In this document: positions 45,278 through 53,303 of the stretch, in pieces | Position numbering within the stretch: the first letter of the stretch is position 1 | Layout of the letters: each line of letters begins with the position of its first letter | DNA from: Candidatus Planktophila sp. | GTDB lineage: Bacteria > Actinomycetota > Actinomycetes > Nanopelagicales > Nanopelagicaceae | Direction of reading: 5' to 3' | Length of the DNA: 64,000 nt | Assembly (NCBI GenBank): GCA_009694515.1 | Contig: SHUV01000002.1 | Span: 1-64,000 of the forward strand | Translations under genes and position numbers: made by a program | Notes under the pieces: model-generated | The model's database searches: none | What the model saw: the letters and a program-made list of their open reading frames with translations, nothing else | Told to the model about the DNA's origin: nothing

Positions 45278-46597
45278 ATGAGCGGAAATAACAGCAATCG
45301 AATATTTCTGGCCCGCTTAGCCGGAACTGCAGTATTTGACCCTAACGGTGATCTAGTCGGCAAGGTGCGCGATGCTGTGGCGACCCTGCGTTCTAACAAC
45401 CAATCACCGCGCATACTGGGTTTAGTTGTTGAAGTACCGCTTCGCCGTCGGGTATTTGTGCCAATCACTCGTGTCACATCAATCGAATCAGGCGCCGTTG
45501 TTATTACCGGGCTTCTTAATATGCGACGCTTTGACACCCGCACTGGTGAGTTACTCGTGTTAGGTGATTTACTCGACCGCACCATCACAGTGATTGAAGA
45601 TAACGAAACTGTACTTGTGGAAGATATGGCGATGGAGCAGAACCGTACCGGTGACTGGCTCATTACTCGCGTTCACATTATGCGCAAGGGTCATGGATTC
45701 CGTCGTAAAGGGGTAACCTCAACCCTTGCGTGGGAAGATGTCACCGGTTTTGCGCAGCACGAATCAAATCAAGGTGTTGCAAATTTGCTTTCAACGTTAA
45801 GTAATTTGCGTGCAGCGGATCTAGCTGCTGTGATTCAAGATTTGGCACCTAAACGCCGAGTTGAAGTTGCACGTGCACTCAATGACGAACGTCTTGCCGA
45901 TGTTCTAGAAGAAATGGATGAAGCAGAGCGTGTGGCACTTCTTGCCGAACTCGAAGGTGAACGCGCCGCCGATGTACTGGAGGAGATGGATCCTGATGAT
46001 GCCGCCGACTTGTTGCGCGAAATCGGTGAAGAACGTGCACAAGAATTAATTAACTTGATGGACCCAGAAGATGCTGAAGATGTCTTGCGGTTAATGACAT
46101 ATGAGGATTATTCTGCTGGCGGAATGATGACAACCGAGCCAATCGTGATGTCAGCTGATTACACCGTTGCAGATGCACTGGCAGCCGTGCGTCAGAGTGA
46201 AATCTCACCGGCGCTGGCATCGCAAGTATTTATCGCCCGCCAACCACTAGAAACTCCTACTGGGCGATTTATCGGAATGGTGCACTACCAACGGCTACTG
46301 CGTGAGCGACCATCAACGCTCTTGGGATCGATCGTTGATACCAATACCCAAGGCGTAAATCCCGATGCGACATTGCATGCTGTTTCGTCATACTTAGCTA
46401 GTTATAACTTGCTCTCCCTGCCGGTTATCGATGCAAATGATCGTCTGCTTGGCGCTGTAACGGTTGATGACGTCCTAGACCACTTGCTGCCGGAAAACTG
46501 GCGACATGATCACCGAGATTCAGCAACAACATCTGCAGCCCTTGAAAGTATTGATACAAGTTTTGATGATTCACACGATGTACCGAAGGAGCTCTGA
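45278..46597 (+). CDS. MgtE N-domain and CBS protein without membrane channel
   Basis: This 439-residue soluble protein has a PRC-barrel-like N-terminal half (LAGTAVFDPNGDLVGKVRD, then a second barrel). MgtE_N helical repeats (LADVLEEMDEAERVALLAELEGERAADVLEEMDPDDAADLL) and two CBS motifs near the end (IVMSADYTVADALAAVR, LLSLPVIDANDRLLGAVTVDDVLDHL) follow. In MgtE these parts sense cytosolic magnesium and gate a channel, but no channel helices are present. With the downstream DUF1003 membrane protein (TGATG overlap) it may form a magnesium sensor. This pairing is also seen in mycobacteria. Confidence 0.85.
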   Translation: MSGNNSNRIFLARLAGTAVFDPNGDLVGKVRDAVATLRSNNQSPRILGLVVEVPLRRRVFVPITRVTSIESGAVVITGLLNMRRFDTRTGELLVLGDLLDRTITVIEDNETVLVEDMAMEQNRTGDWLITRVHIMRKGHGFRRKGVTSTLAWEDVTGFAQHESNQGVANLLSTLSNLRAADLAAVIQDLAPKRRVEVARALNDERLADVLEEMDEAERVALLAELEGERAADVLEEMDPDDAADLLREIGEERAQELINLMDPEDAEDVLRLMTYEDYSAGGMMTTEPIVMSADYTVADALAAVRQSEISPALASQVFIARQPLETPTGRFIGMVHYQRLLRERPSTLLGSIVDTNTQGVNPDATLHAVSSYLASYNLLSLPVIDANDRLLGAVTVDDVLDHLLPENWRHDHRDSATTSAALESIDTSFDDSHDVPKEL

Positions 46598-47094
46598 TGA
46601 TGGCACGTAACAATGGTTTAGATACCCCACGCGAGACTCGTCGATCACTTCGCGCAAATTATGATCCCGAGGCTTTCGGTCGGCTATCGGAGAAGTTTGC
46701 TCGCTTTTTGGGGACTGCTCGCTTCTTGGTATACATGACAGTATTTGTGCTTAGTTGGGTGATCTGGAACGCGCTCGCTCCACGAGATCTGAGATTTGAT
46801 GATTTTCCATTTATCTTTCTTACTCTTATTCTCTCTTTGCAAGCCTCTTACGCAGCTCCACTCATTCTGCTTGCCCAAAATCGCCAGGCAGATAGAGATC
46901 GCATCTCACTTAATGAAGATCGCGCACAGAATGCTCGTAGTATCGCCGATACTGAATATCTAACCCGTGAACTTGCCAGCCTACGAATTGCACTAGGTGA
47001 TGTTGCTACGCGCGATTACTTACGCAATGAGCTGGGTGATCTTGCTAAAGAGATTGTGGAAGAGTTACGCAAGCCCAAGTCTGACGCCAAGTAA
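46597..47094 (+). CDS. DUF1003 membrane protein
   Basis: This 165-residue protein has two membrane helices (FLVYMTVFVLSWVIWNAL and FIFLTLILSLQASYAAPLILL) followed by QNRQADRDRISLNEDRAQN, the DUF1003 signature, and a helical tail. The role is unknown, possibly ion-linked given the MgtE-N partner. The ATG overlaps the upstream stop. The last 30 bases overlap the convergent mrp gene, so both strands code there. Confidence 0.87.
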   Translation: MMARNNGLDTPRETRRSLRANYDPEAFGRLSEKFARFLGTARFLVYMTVFVLSWVIWNALAPRDLRFDDFPFIFLTLILSLQASYAAPLILLAQNRQADRDRISLNEDRAQNARSIADTEYLTRELASLRIALGDVATRDYLRNELGDLAKEIVEELRKPKSDAK

Positions 47095-48183
47095 AGATTT
47101 CTCGCGCACAATCAGCTTGCCAACGATCTCGTTGATCACTTGAGCACTTGGACTTTCAGGAGCCGAAATAACTACCGGGCTTCCACCATCTCCACCTTCG
47201 CGAAGTTCGGGGCTAAATGGAACTTTTCCGAGCAGGGGAACATCTGATCCAACCAATTGCGATAGCCGTTTAGAAGTTTCTTCTCCCCCGCCTTCGCCAA
47301 AGAGTGATGTAAGTTCACCACACTTGGCACATGGGTAGGCTGACATATTTTCAATCACGCCAATAACACGTTGGTGAATCTGATGAGCAATTCGTCCTGC
47401 TCGCTCTGCAACCTCGGCTGCTGCAATTTGTGGAGTTGTCACAACGACAATCTCTGATGTGGGAACTAATTGCCCTAGTGATATTGCAAGATCTCCAGTT
47501 CCAGGCGGAAGATCGATAAAGAGCAGATCAAGATCGCCCCAATAAGCATCTGATAAGAGTTGTTCAAGGACGCGATGCAGGAGTGGGCCACGATAAGCAA
47601 TGGCATCAGAGCGTTCAGGTTTAAACATCTCCATTGAAACAGTCTTCACACCGAAGGATTCAAGTGGAATAAACATTTGATCTATTGCTGTGGGGCGCTG
47701 GCCTATCAAGCCCATCAGGCGGGGAATTGAGTGGCCGTAGACATCAGCATCAAGAATTCCAACACGTAGCCCTTTCTGGGCAGAGGCAACTGCCAAGTTT
47801 GCTGTCAGTGATGACTTTCCGACCCCACCTTTTCCAGATGCAACACCAATTACGCGAGTCAGTGAATCAGCTTGCGCAAATGAAATAAAACTTTCGCGTC
47901 CATTACGAAGCAACTTTTTAATGTTTGCCCTCTGCTCTTCATCCATCACTCCAAAAGTGATGAAAACTTCAGAGACTCCATCAACTGCTAGGACAGCCTT
48001 CTCAATATCGGTTGTCAGACGATCCTTCATAGGGCAGCCAGAGATAGTAAGCAGAATTTCTAGCTCGGCCGTTTTTCCATTGTGCGCAACTGATTTAACC
48101 ATGCCCAGTTCAGGCAGAGCTCGATGGAGTTCTGGGTCTTGCACAGTAGCAAGTGCTGCGTGAATGAGTTCTAAGGTGCTCAT
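47065..48183 (-). CDS. mrp: Mrp/NBP35-family iron-sulfur carrier ATPase
   Basis: This 372-residue protein has an N-terminal MIP18-like domain (ALATVQDPELHRALPELGMV, LTISGCPMKDRL) and a deviant Walker A GVASGKGGVGKSSLTANLA near residue 115. A CxxC pair (AYPCAKCGELTSLFG) near 285 holds a bridging cluster. It builds or carries Fe-S clusters to target proteins. It starts inside the tatB stop (ATGA) and follows tatB and htrA in the same direction. Confidence 0.94.
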   Translation of the reverse strand: MSTLELIHAALATVQDPELHRALPELGMVKSVAHNGKTAELEILLTISGCPMKDRLTTDIEKAVLAVDGVSEVFITFGVMDEEQRANIKKLLRNGRESFISFAQADSLTRVIGVASGKGGVGKSSLTANLAVASAQKGLRVGILDADVYGHSIPRLMGLIGQRPTAIDQMFIPLESFGVKTVSMEMFKPERSDAIAYRGPLLHRVLEQLLSDAYWGDLDLLFIDLPPGTGDLAISLGQLVPTSEIVVVTTPQIAAAEVAERAGRIAHQIHQRVIGVIENMSAYPCAKCGELTSLFGEGGGEETSKRLSQLVGSDVPLLGKVPFSPELREGGDGGSPVVISAPESPSAQVINEIVGKLIVREKSLLGVRLGLA

Positions 48184-48485
48184 AGGAGATCGGGATCGAT
48201 CTGTGCTTTTGTCTTTAATTTCTTTGGATTGCTATCTTCTTCGAGGACATTGGCTAACTGTTTTTTGATAAATGTCTTTGGATGTAAGTCTGAAGGCTGT
48301 AAATCTTCAAAACCTGGGCCTAGGTTCTCTTTGAGTTCATTAGTGGCTGTGGATGCAAAGTTTTTGATTTTCTTCACCATCTTTGCCGCATCGACGGCGA
48401 ACTGTGGCAATTTATCAGGACCCAACAGAATCATCGCAAGGAGAGCGAGCCCGATTACTTCACCAGCACCAAAATCAAAGAACAT
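48180..48485 (-). CDS. tatB: Sec-independent protein translocase TatB
   Basis: This 101-residue protein begins MFFDFGAGEVIGLALLAMILLGPDKLP. The short N-terminal helix and the GPDKLP hinge are followed by an amphipathic helix (QFAVDAAKMVKKIKNFAS) and a charged tail. TatB binds twin-arginine signal peptides with TatC. The Glu in the first helix and synteny between htrA and mrp favour TatB over TatA. TAGACT lies nine bases before the ATG, slightly outside the leaderless spacing. Confidence 0.88.
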   Translation of the reverse strand: MFFDFGAGEVIGLALLAMILLGPDKLPQFAVDAAKMVKKIKNFASTATNELKENLGPGFEDLQPSDLHPKTFIKKQLANVLEEDSNPKKLKTKAQIDPDLL

Positions 48486-48505
48486 AATATGGAGAGTCTA
48501 TCTCT

Positions 48506-49624
48506 TTACTCTGATGCAGTCAGAACCAGTATGGCGCTCTTGCTCTCAGATCCACGCTTGTAGATCACTTCTACCTTATCGCCCACGTTCTGCGCACGAA
48601 TTGCAACAATCAACTCTTCGGCTGACCCAATCGCGCGTCCACCAAATTCAATGATGATATCTCCAGCCTTAAGCCCAGCCTTCTCTGCGGCTCCACCTTT
48701 GACTATTGCAACACCTGTCTTTGCAATGAGGGCGCCCTCACCTCTGTAGTTCATCTCAACCGAGATTCCGATAACAGGATACGTAGCTTTGCCATTCTTA
48801 ATTAACTGCTCTGCAGTCTTGCGTGCTTGATTAATAGGAATCGCAAATCCAAGACCGATAGAACCGGTTTGAGACCTTGCTGAAAATCCAAGGGAGGCAA
48901 TGGCAGAGTTCACACCAATGGCTGAGCCTGTCGCATCGACAAGTGGTCCGCCTGAGTTTCCAGGGTTAATTGCCGCATCAGTTTGCAGCGCGTTGATAAA
49001 TGAATTGTCTTCTCGCGATTCTCCGGCAGTAACTGCGCGATCCTTAGCACTAATAATGCCGAGTGTTACTGTGCCAGTGAGTCCCAGTGGCGAGCCAATA
49101 GCAATTACTGAATCGCCCACGGCAACTTTATCGCTATCTCCAAATTGCAAGGCTTTGAGAGTTGCACCAGAAATTTTAAGTACTGCCAGATCATATGAAC
49201 TATCTCGACCTACTACCTTCGCTGAATACTCAGACCCATCATTAAGTCTGACGGAGATTTCCCCACCACTTTCAACTGATCCAGCAATCACATGGTTATT
49301 TGTCAGGATGTAGCCAGTACTGTCGATTACAAATCCAGAACCAGTTGCACCACCATTTTTTGATTTTGCTTCAATGGAGACAACTGATGGAAGAACACGT
49401 TGGGCGATTTCGGCGACAGATCCAACCGGGCGTTCGATTGTCGATGAAGATTTAACAAGATTTACCGAACGCCCAAAGAGTGATCCGGTAGAGGAAGCAG
49501 TAAATGTACCTGCAATAAGACCCACACCGAGGGCAAGAACGATTGCAGATTTAAGAGAGATTGTTTTATTCAAGCCTTTTGGAGCGGGTGCTTCCCACCA
49601 CGGCTTGCTATCAAAATCGCTCAC
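48506..49624 (-). CDS. htrA: HtrA/DegP-type serine protease with PDZ domain
   Basis: This 372-residue membrane-anchored protease has a helix AIVLALGVGLIAGTFTASS near residue 30. The trypsin-like triad follows: His in YILTNNHVIAGS, Asp in RDSSYDLAVLKI, Ser in INPGNSGGPLVDATG. A PDZ domain ends it (AEKAGLKAGDIIIEFGG). It degrades or refolds damaged envelope proteins. In mycobacteria htrA sits after sigE and rseA, but here both are missing upstream. The start is GTG with GAGG eight bases before it. Confidence 0.94.
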   Translation of the reverse strand: MSDFDSKPWWEAPAPKGLNKTISLKSAIVLALGVGLIAGTFTASSTGSLFGRSVNLVKSSSTIERPVGSVAEIAQRVLPSVVSIEAKSKNGGATGSGFVIDSTGYILTNNHVIAGSVESGGEISVRLNDGSEYSAKVVGRDSSYDLAVLKISGATLKALQFGDSDKVAVGDSVIAIGSPLGLTGTVTLGIISAKDRAVTAGESREDNSFINALQTDAAINPGNSGGPLVDATGSAIGVNSAIASLGFSARSQTGSIGLGFAIPINQARKTAEQLIKNGKATYPVIGISVEMNYRGEGALIAKTGVAIVKGGAAEKAGLKAGDIIIEFGGRAIGSAEELIVAIRAQNVGDKVEVIYKRGSESKSAILVLTASE

Positions 49625-49665
49625 TGAAATAACCTCACTCTATGAAACGTACTAGCTGAATTCTG

Positions 49666-50292
49666 CTACAACTTCGTTGCAAGCAACAAACCATCACCGA
49701 TTGGAATCAGTGATGTCACCCACGAATCAGTGTCGGCCTTTACGGCTTTTCCTGCCTCACGCAGAGCAATGGTCTTCGGATCGCGCTGGGCTGGGTCCGG
49801 AACCTTGCCACCACCATAAAAATTATCAATGACAAAGACGCCACCACTTCGCAAGATTCTATGAGCCTCAGAGATGGCAAAGCTTAAATCTTCTGGGTTA
49901 TGTCTAAAGACAACCAGGTCATAGGCGCGATCGGTGAGCTTTGTCATGACATCCATGACCGCGTTGGTAATAAATCTAATTCGAGTCTGCGCGATTTCTG
50001 CCTCGGATAGAGCAATCTTTGCAATCGTCGTATGTTCCATCTCATCATCTATCGATGTCAGAGTTCCACTTGCAAGCATTCCCTCAAGTAGCCAGAGTGA
50101 GCCAACTCCAGATCCTGTTCCAATTTCAACTACTGACTGGGCCTTAATTTGATGAGCAAGTTGGCGCAGATATGCACCTGTACCTTGGGAGACATCGATG
50201 ACTCCATTTTCTTCTCCTCGTGCACGCGCCGCACTTTTCACAGTGCCTTCTGCAATAAATGTCTCTGCATAGGTATGTGGGTCAATGTTCAT
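49666..50292 (-). CDS. O-methyltransferase (Rv1220c-like)
   Basis: This class I SAM methyltransferase of about 208 residues is of the O-methyltransferase (catechol-type) family. It has GTGAYLRQLAHQIK, VVEIGTGSGVGSLWLLEGM (SAM motif I) and GGVFVIDNFYGGGKVPDP near the C-terminus. The methyl acceptor is unknown. It begins at ATG 50292, which overlaps the pepA stop (ATGA), so it is co-translated with the aminopeptidase. The ORF-track start six codons earlier lies inside pepA. Confidence 0.9.
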   Translation of the reverse strand: MNIDPHTYAETFIAEGTVKSAARARGEENGVIDVSQGTGAYLRQLAHQIKAQSVVEIGTGSGVGSLWLLEGMLASGTLTSIDDEMEHTTIAKIALSEAEIAQTRIRFITNAVMDVMTKLTDRAYDLVVFRHNPEDLSFAISEAHRILRSGGVFVIDNFYGGGKVPDPAQRDPKTIALREAGKAVKADTDSWVTSLIPIGDGLLLATKL

Positions 50293-51770
50293 GAAAGAGA
50301 CACTATCCAATCAATGAATAAACGCACGCCGAAACCAGTGCCGCCCTTCACATTTTCTCCAGAGTCATTTTCACTGCGCCCTGTTCCGGCGATATCTAGG
50401 TGCACCCAGCGGCTGTCTCCAACAAAATGTTCGAGATATAAGGCTGCGGTGACTGATCCGGCAGAGTAATCGCCCTTATCTGCTGCGTGATTTAGGTCTG
50501 CCACATCACTGTCGAGAGAATCTGCGTAATCGTCAATGAGTGGCATATGCCAGACCCGTTCGCCACTTTCTTCGCCGATCTCCATCAATTTCTTAGCAAG
50601 TTTTTCATCGCGCGAGTAAAGGGCGGCGTATTGACGGCCTAGTCCTAACGTTGCAGAACCTGTCAGGGTTGCAATATCAATCAGGTAATCCGGATCGAGG
50701 TTTGCCACCGCATATGCAAGCCCGTCAGCAAGAACGAGTCTTCCTTCGGCATCTGTATTAATGATTTCGACAGTGGTGCCGCCATATTGCGTGATGACAT
50801 CTGATGGTCGCTGCGCACTACCCGAGAGTGCATTTTCGGCGCACATCATCAAGACAGTTACTCGCACTTTGGGTTGTAATTGTGGAAGTGCACTGATAGT
50901 TGCAAGGGCGGCAGCCGCCCCTGCCATATCACTCTTCATCGCTGTCATAGATTCATAGGGGCGCTTAAGTGAAACACCGCCGGTATCAAAGGTGATTCCT
51001 TTTCCAACAATGACTACATGAGGAAGCGCTGCGGCCGAGTTGCCACGCATCCTTGGAATATATGAAAGTTCAATAAAGCGTGGTCCCGGTGTTGGTGAGG
51101 AGTTTCCTACGGCGCGCAGCCCACCAAATTCGGCAAGTTGCTTGCCGGCCAATACTTTGATCGCCAATCCACATTCATCTGCAATCTTCTTCGCCTCTTG
51201 CGCCATCCACAGTGGATTCTTAATATTTGATGGCGTATGAACCAGATCTCGCGCGGTATAGAGCGCTTTTGCCATGACCGATGCGCGAGTAACGACTTTT
51301 TCATCAAGGGTTGCAATACCAATCCTTGGAATCTCAACTTCCTTGCCTGTCTTTAAGCTCCACGAATACGCACCCAGAAGAGCTGAAACTCCATGCGCTT
51401 TAATTTCAGAAGCGCTTTCGGCACAGAGTGAAATAATCTCTATTGCTTTACCACGCACCTTGCGCCCGATAGTTGCGCCGGCAGTGCGATAAGAAGTAAG
51501 GGATTGATCTCCGAGGCCAAGAAGATAAAGGCGATCAACTGTGGCATCATCGTGAAGAACAGGAATCTCGTTTACTTCTCCCGCTTTACCAGTTGGCGTA
51601 AAGAATGAAACTTCATCAACCAGGTTTATTTCAAAGAATTTTTCGATTTTACTGAGTAACTTCTTGCTTCCAACAAATGTGATTTCGCCATCTTTGGATT
51701 GGATGTATCCCACTACAAGAACGTCTGCTCCGATAAGAGAATCTAATTCAGGAGCAACTGCGTGAAGAAT
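50289..51770 (-). CDS. pepA: Leucyl aminopeptidase (M17); start codon uncertain
   Basis: This zinc aminopeptidase trims N-terminal residues from peptides. The catalytic domain has VIVGKGITFDTGGVSLK, AMKSDMAGAAAA, NTDAEGRLVLADGLAYA and TLTGSATLGLG, which include the metal and bicarbonate-site residues. The ORF track starts at GTG 51713, but this cuts the first strand (ADVLVVGYIQ). The frame stays open upstream for about 24 codons without ATG, GTG or TTG. ATT at 51770 is the best candidate and gives ILHAVAPELDSLIGADVLVV. If only standard starts are allowed, the gene begins at 51713. Confidence 0.85.
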   Translation of the reverse strand: MLHAVAPELDSLIGADVLVVGYIQSKDGEITFVGSKKLLSKIEKFFEINLVDEVSFFTPTGKAGEVNEIPVLHDDATVDRLYLLGLGDQSLTSYRTAGATIGRKVRGKAIEIISLCAESASEIKAHGVSALLGAYSWSLKTGKEVEIPRIGIATLDEKVVTRASVMAKALYTARDLVHTPSNIKNPLWMAQEAKKIADECGLAIKVLAGKQLAEFGGLRAVGNSSPTPGPRFIELSYIPRMRGNSAAALPHVVIVGKGITFDTGGVSLKRPYESMTAMKSDMAGAAAALATISALPQLQPKVRVTVLMMCAENALSGSAQRPSDVITQYGGTTVEIINTDAEGRLVLADGLAYAVANLDPDYLIDIATLTGSATLGLGRQYAALYSRDEKLAKKLMEIGEESGERVWHMPLIDDYADSLDSDVADLNHAADKGDYSAGSVTAALYLEHFVGDSRWVHLDIAGTGRSENDSGENVKGGTGFGVRLFIDWIVSLS

Positions 51771-51784
51771 TTCTTCGGTCCGCT

Positions 51785-51964
51785 CTACTTCTTAATAAGA
51801 GCAACCGCGGCCTCAAGGGCTGCGCTCAGGTTGTTAGCTTCCTGAGGATTAAGTTCAACGACCAGACGGCCTCCACCTTCGAGCGGAATGCGCATGACGA
51901 GTGAGCGCGCTTCCTTGGTGACTTCCATGGGTCCATCACCAGTACGAGGTTTCATAGCTGCCAT
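51785..51964 (-). CDS. DUF3117 family protein
   Basis: This 59-residue protein begins MAAMKPRTGDGPMEVTKEAR and continues IPLEGGGRLVVELNPQEANNLSAAL, the highly conserved actinobacterial DUF3117 family (Rv1211-like). The function is unknown. The start is ATG 51964, with AAGGAG eight bases upstream. The ORF-track extension to 52051 is not conserved in character. It precedes pepA on the same strand, with about 14 bases before the proposed ATT start. Confidence 0.92.
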   Translation of the reverse strand: MAAMKPRTGDGPMEVTKEARSLVMRIPLEGGGRLVVELNPQEANNLSAALEAAVALIKK

Positions 51965-52051
51965 AGTGGGGACTCCTTGTGACGATGCGGACGGGCGTGA
52001 ACAGTAGGGAGAAGTATCTCGCAGAATGAGCCCGGGGTGAAATCGAGTCAA

Positions 52052-52243
52052 TTACATGCCCAAAAAGGCGGTGAGCCGCTTCTTTCCGCTTTCAATCACG
52101 GCGATAACCGATTTCTCAGGGACTGATAGGAGCGCTGCAATTTCTGCACTGCTCTTGGATCGAAGGTAATGCAAGGTGAGGATGAATCGCTCTTCCTCAG
52201 GTAGCGAGGCGAGCAACTGCGCCAGTGTTTGAGGGTTACTCAC
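52052..52243 (-). CDS. Mini-protein consisting of sigma region 4 only
   Basis: This 63-residue protein starts at GTG 52243 (SNPQTLAQLLASLPEEER). It has the sigma-70 region 4 helix-turn-helix: LPEEERFILTLHYLRSKSSAEIAALLSVPEKSVIAVIESGKKRLTAFL. Region 2 and the linker of an ECF sigma factor are absent. TAATCT ends seven bases before the GTG, so it is leaderless. The longer ORF-track start overlaps the SRPBCC gene. It may bind -35 DNA or the beta flap, modulate a sigma factor, or be a relic. Confidence 0.6.
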   Translation of the reverse strand: MSNPQTLAQLLASLPEEERFILTLHYLRSKSSAEIAALLSVPEKSVIAVIESGKKRLTAFLGM

Positions 52244-52250
52244 GGGATAC

Positions 52251-52256
52251 AGATTA
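52251..52256 (-). promoter_or_regulatory. -10 element of the sigma-region-4 mini-gene (leaderless)
   Basis: TAATCT on the minus strand ends seven bases before GTG 52243. The nearest other in-frame start lies inside the neighbouring gene. Confidence 0.5.
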
Positions 52257-52283
52257 CTCGGTGAGGTAGTAATTGTTGAGTGC

Positions 52284-52733
52284 TTAGTGAAATGAACGTG
52301 CGAATCGTGCGAGGGATATGCGTACACCCACATAGAGAAAAGGGGCAATTAGCAAAAAGAGCACTCGCGGCGCCACGATTGTTTCTGACCAATCAAAGCG
52401 CGTGGAATGTGCACCTTCTTCGGTGAGAATGAAAGAACCGCTTCCCTTAAGAATCCTTCCATGATGATCAACATCGCATCGAGCTGGCTCCTCCCAACGA
52501 GTTACGGTCATGAGGTCCAGTAATCCTGGTGACTTAATTCGAGGATAGAACTTGTGAAGTGGCCCAGTAAATGCAGCAATCGAAGTGCCAACTCCTGAAG
52601 TGCGCTCTGATGTTACCCAGACTTTTGTTTGCAGCATCCACTGCCCTTGTGAAGGCCAATCCGCAATTGCCTTCCACACTTCTATCCGAGGTGCTGGAAT
52701 TGTGAGCGAAATTGCCAGAGTGTTTGTAGCCAT
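52284..52733 (-). CDS. SRPBCC-fold (polyketide cyclase-like) protein
   Basis: This 149-residue protein has the START-like hydrophobic-cavity fold pattern: SLTIPAPRIEVWKAIADWPSQGQWM at the start, VTRWEEPARCDVDH in the middle and a TEEGAHSTRFDWSE strand. The end (VLFLLIAPFLYVGVRISLARFARS) may lie at the membrane. It binds a small lipid or aromatic ligand, which is not known. It starts adjacent to the LOG stop (TAG then ATG), so it is co-expressed with it. Confidence 0.8.
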   Translation of the reverse strand: MATNTLAISLTIPAPRIEVWKAIADWPSQGQWMLQTKVWVTSERTSGVGTSIAAFTGPLHKFYPRIKSPGLLDLMTVTRWEEPARCDVDHHGRILKGSGSFILTEEGAHSTRFDWSETIVAPRVLFLLIAPFLYVGVRISLARFARSFH

Positions 52734-53273
52734 CTACTTTTTTCCGTGTGCAAAAGCGAGCGCTTGCTCAACAGTAGTAGTCCAATGCAAGAGATCGCGC
52801 ATTCCGGGTTTCACAAAGTTCTCATTTTCTAGATGTTTGACCAATGTATGGAGCGGCTCATAAATACCATACGGGTCAAGAATGATCACTGGCTTATCGT
52901 GGAATTTCAGATAACGCCCAACCCATATTTCAAAGAGTTCTTCCAGAGTACCGAGCCCGCCGGGAAGGGTAATGAAGGCATCGGATAGGTCTTCAATCTT
53001 TGCCTTACGGGTGCGCATAGAGTCGACCACAATTAATTCATCGCTCTCGTGATCTGCGAATTCAATATCTACTAACTTCTGTGGAATCACCCCGATGGTG
53101 CGCCCTGCTTTACTTCGAGCTCCACGTGAAATTGCGCCCATGGCAGAGATATGACCGCCCCCTGAAACCAATTCGGCGCCGCTCTCGGCGATGCCGGCGC
53201 CAAGTTCAAAGGCTAGGTCTATATATTTCGAATCAATCGACGGTGATGAAGAACAAAACACTGCAATGCGCAT
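52734..53273 (-). CDS. LOG-family nucleotide phosphoribohydrolase
   Basis: This 179-residue protein has the lysine-decarboxylase-like/LOG motifs MRTRKAKIEDLSDAFITLPGGLGTLEELFEIWV, with PGGxGTxxE near residue 104. LOG enzymes release free bases from nucleoside 5'-monophosphates (cytokinin ribotides in plants, AMP-type substrates in bacteria). It begins at ATG 53273, where TATCCT ends seven bases upstream. It is divergent from dapD, with start codons 30 bases apart, and the same neighbours (dapD, DUF3117) occur in mycobacteria (Rv1205 region). Confidence 0.9.
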   Translation of the reverse strand: MRIAVFCSSSPSIDSKYIDLAFELGAGIAESGAELVSGGGHISAMGAISRGARSKAGRTIGVIPQKLVDIEFADHESDELIVVDSMRTRKAKIEDLSDAFITLPGGLGTLEELFEIWVGRYLKFHDKPVIILDPYGIYEPLHTLVKHLENENFVKPGMRDLLHWTTTVEQALAFAHGKK

Positions 53274-53280
53274 GCCGCAC

Positions 53281-53286
53281 AGGATA
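53281..53286 (-). promoter_or_regulatory. -10 element of the LOG gene (leaderless)
   Basis: TATCCT on the minus strand ends seven bases before ATG 53273. The dapD -10 lies only five bases away on the other strand. Confidence 0.55.
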
Positions 53287-53291
53287 GGGGT

Positions 53292-53297
53292 TAGGCT
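53292..53297 (+). promoter_or_regulatory. -10 element of dapD (leaderless)
   Basis: TAGGCT ends six bases before ATG 53304 with no ribosome site. Confidence 0.55.
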
Positions 53298-53303
53298 TGG
53301 AAC

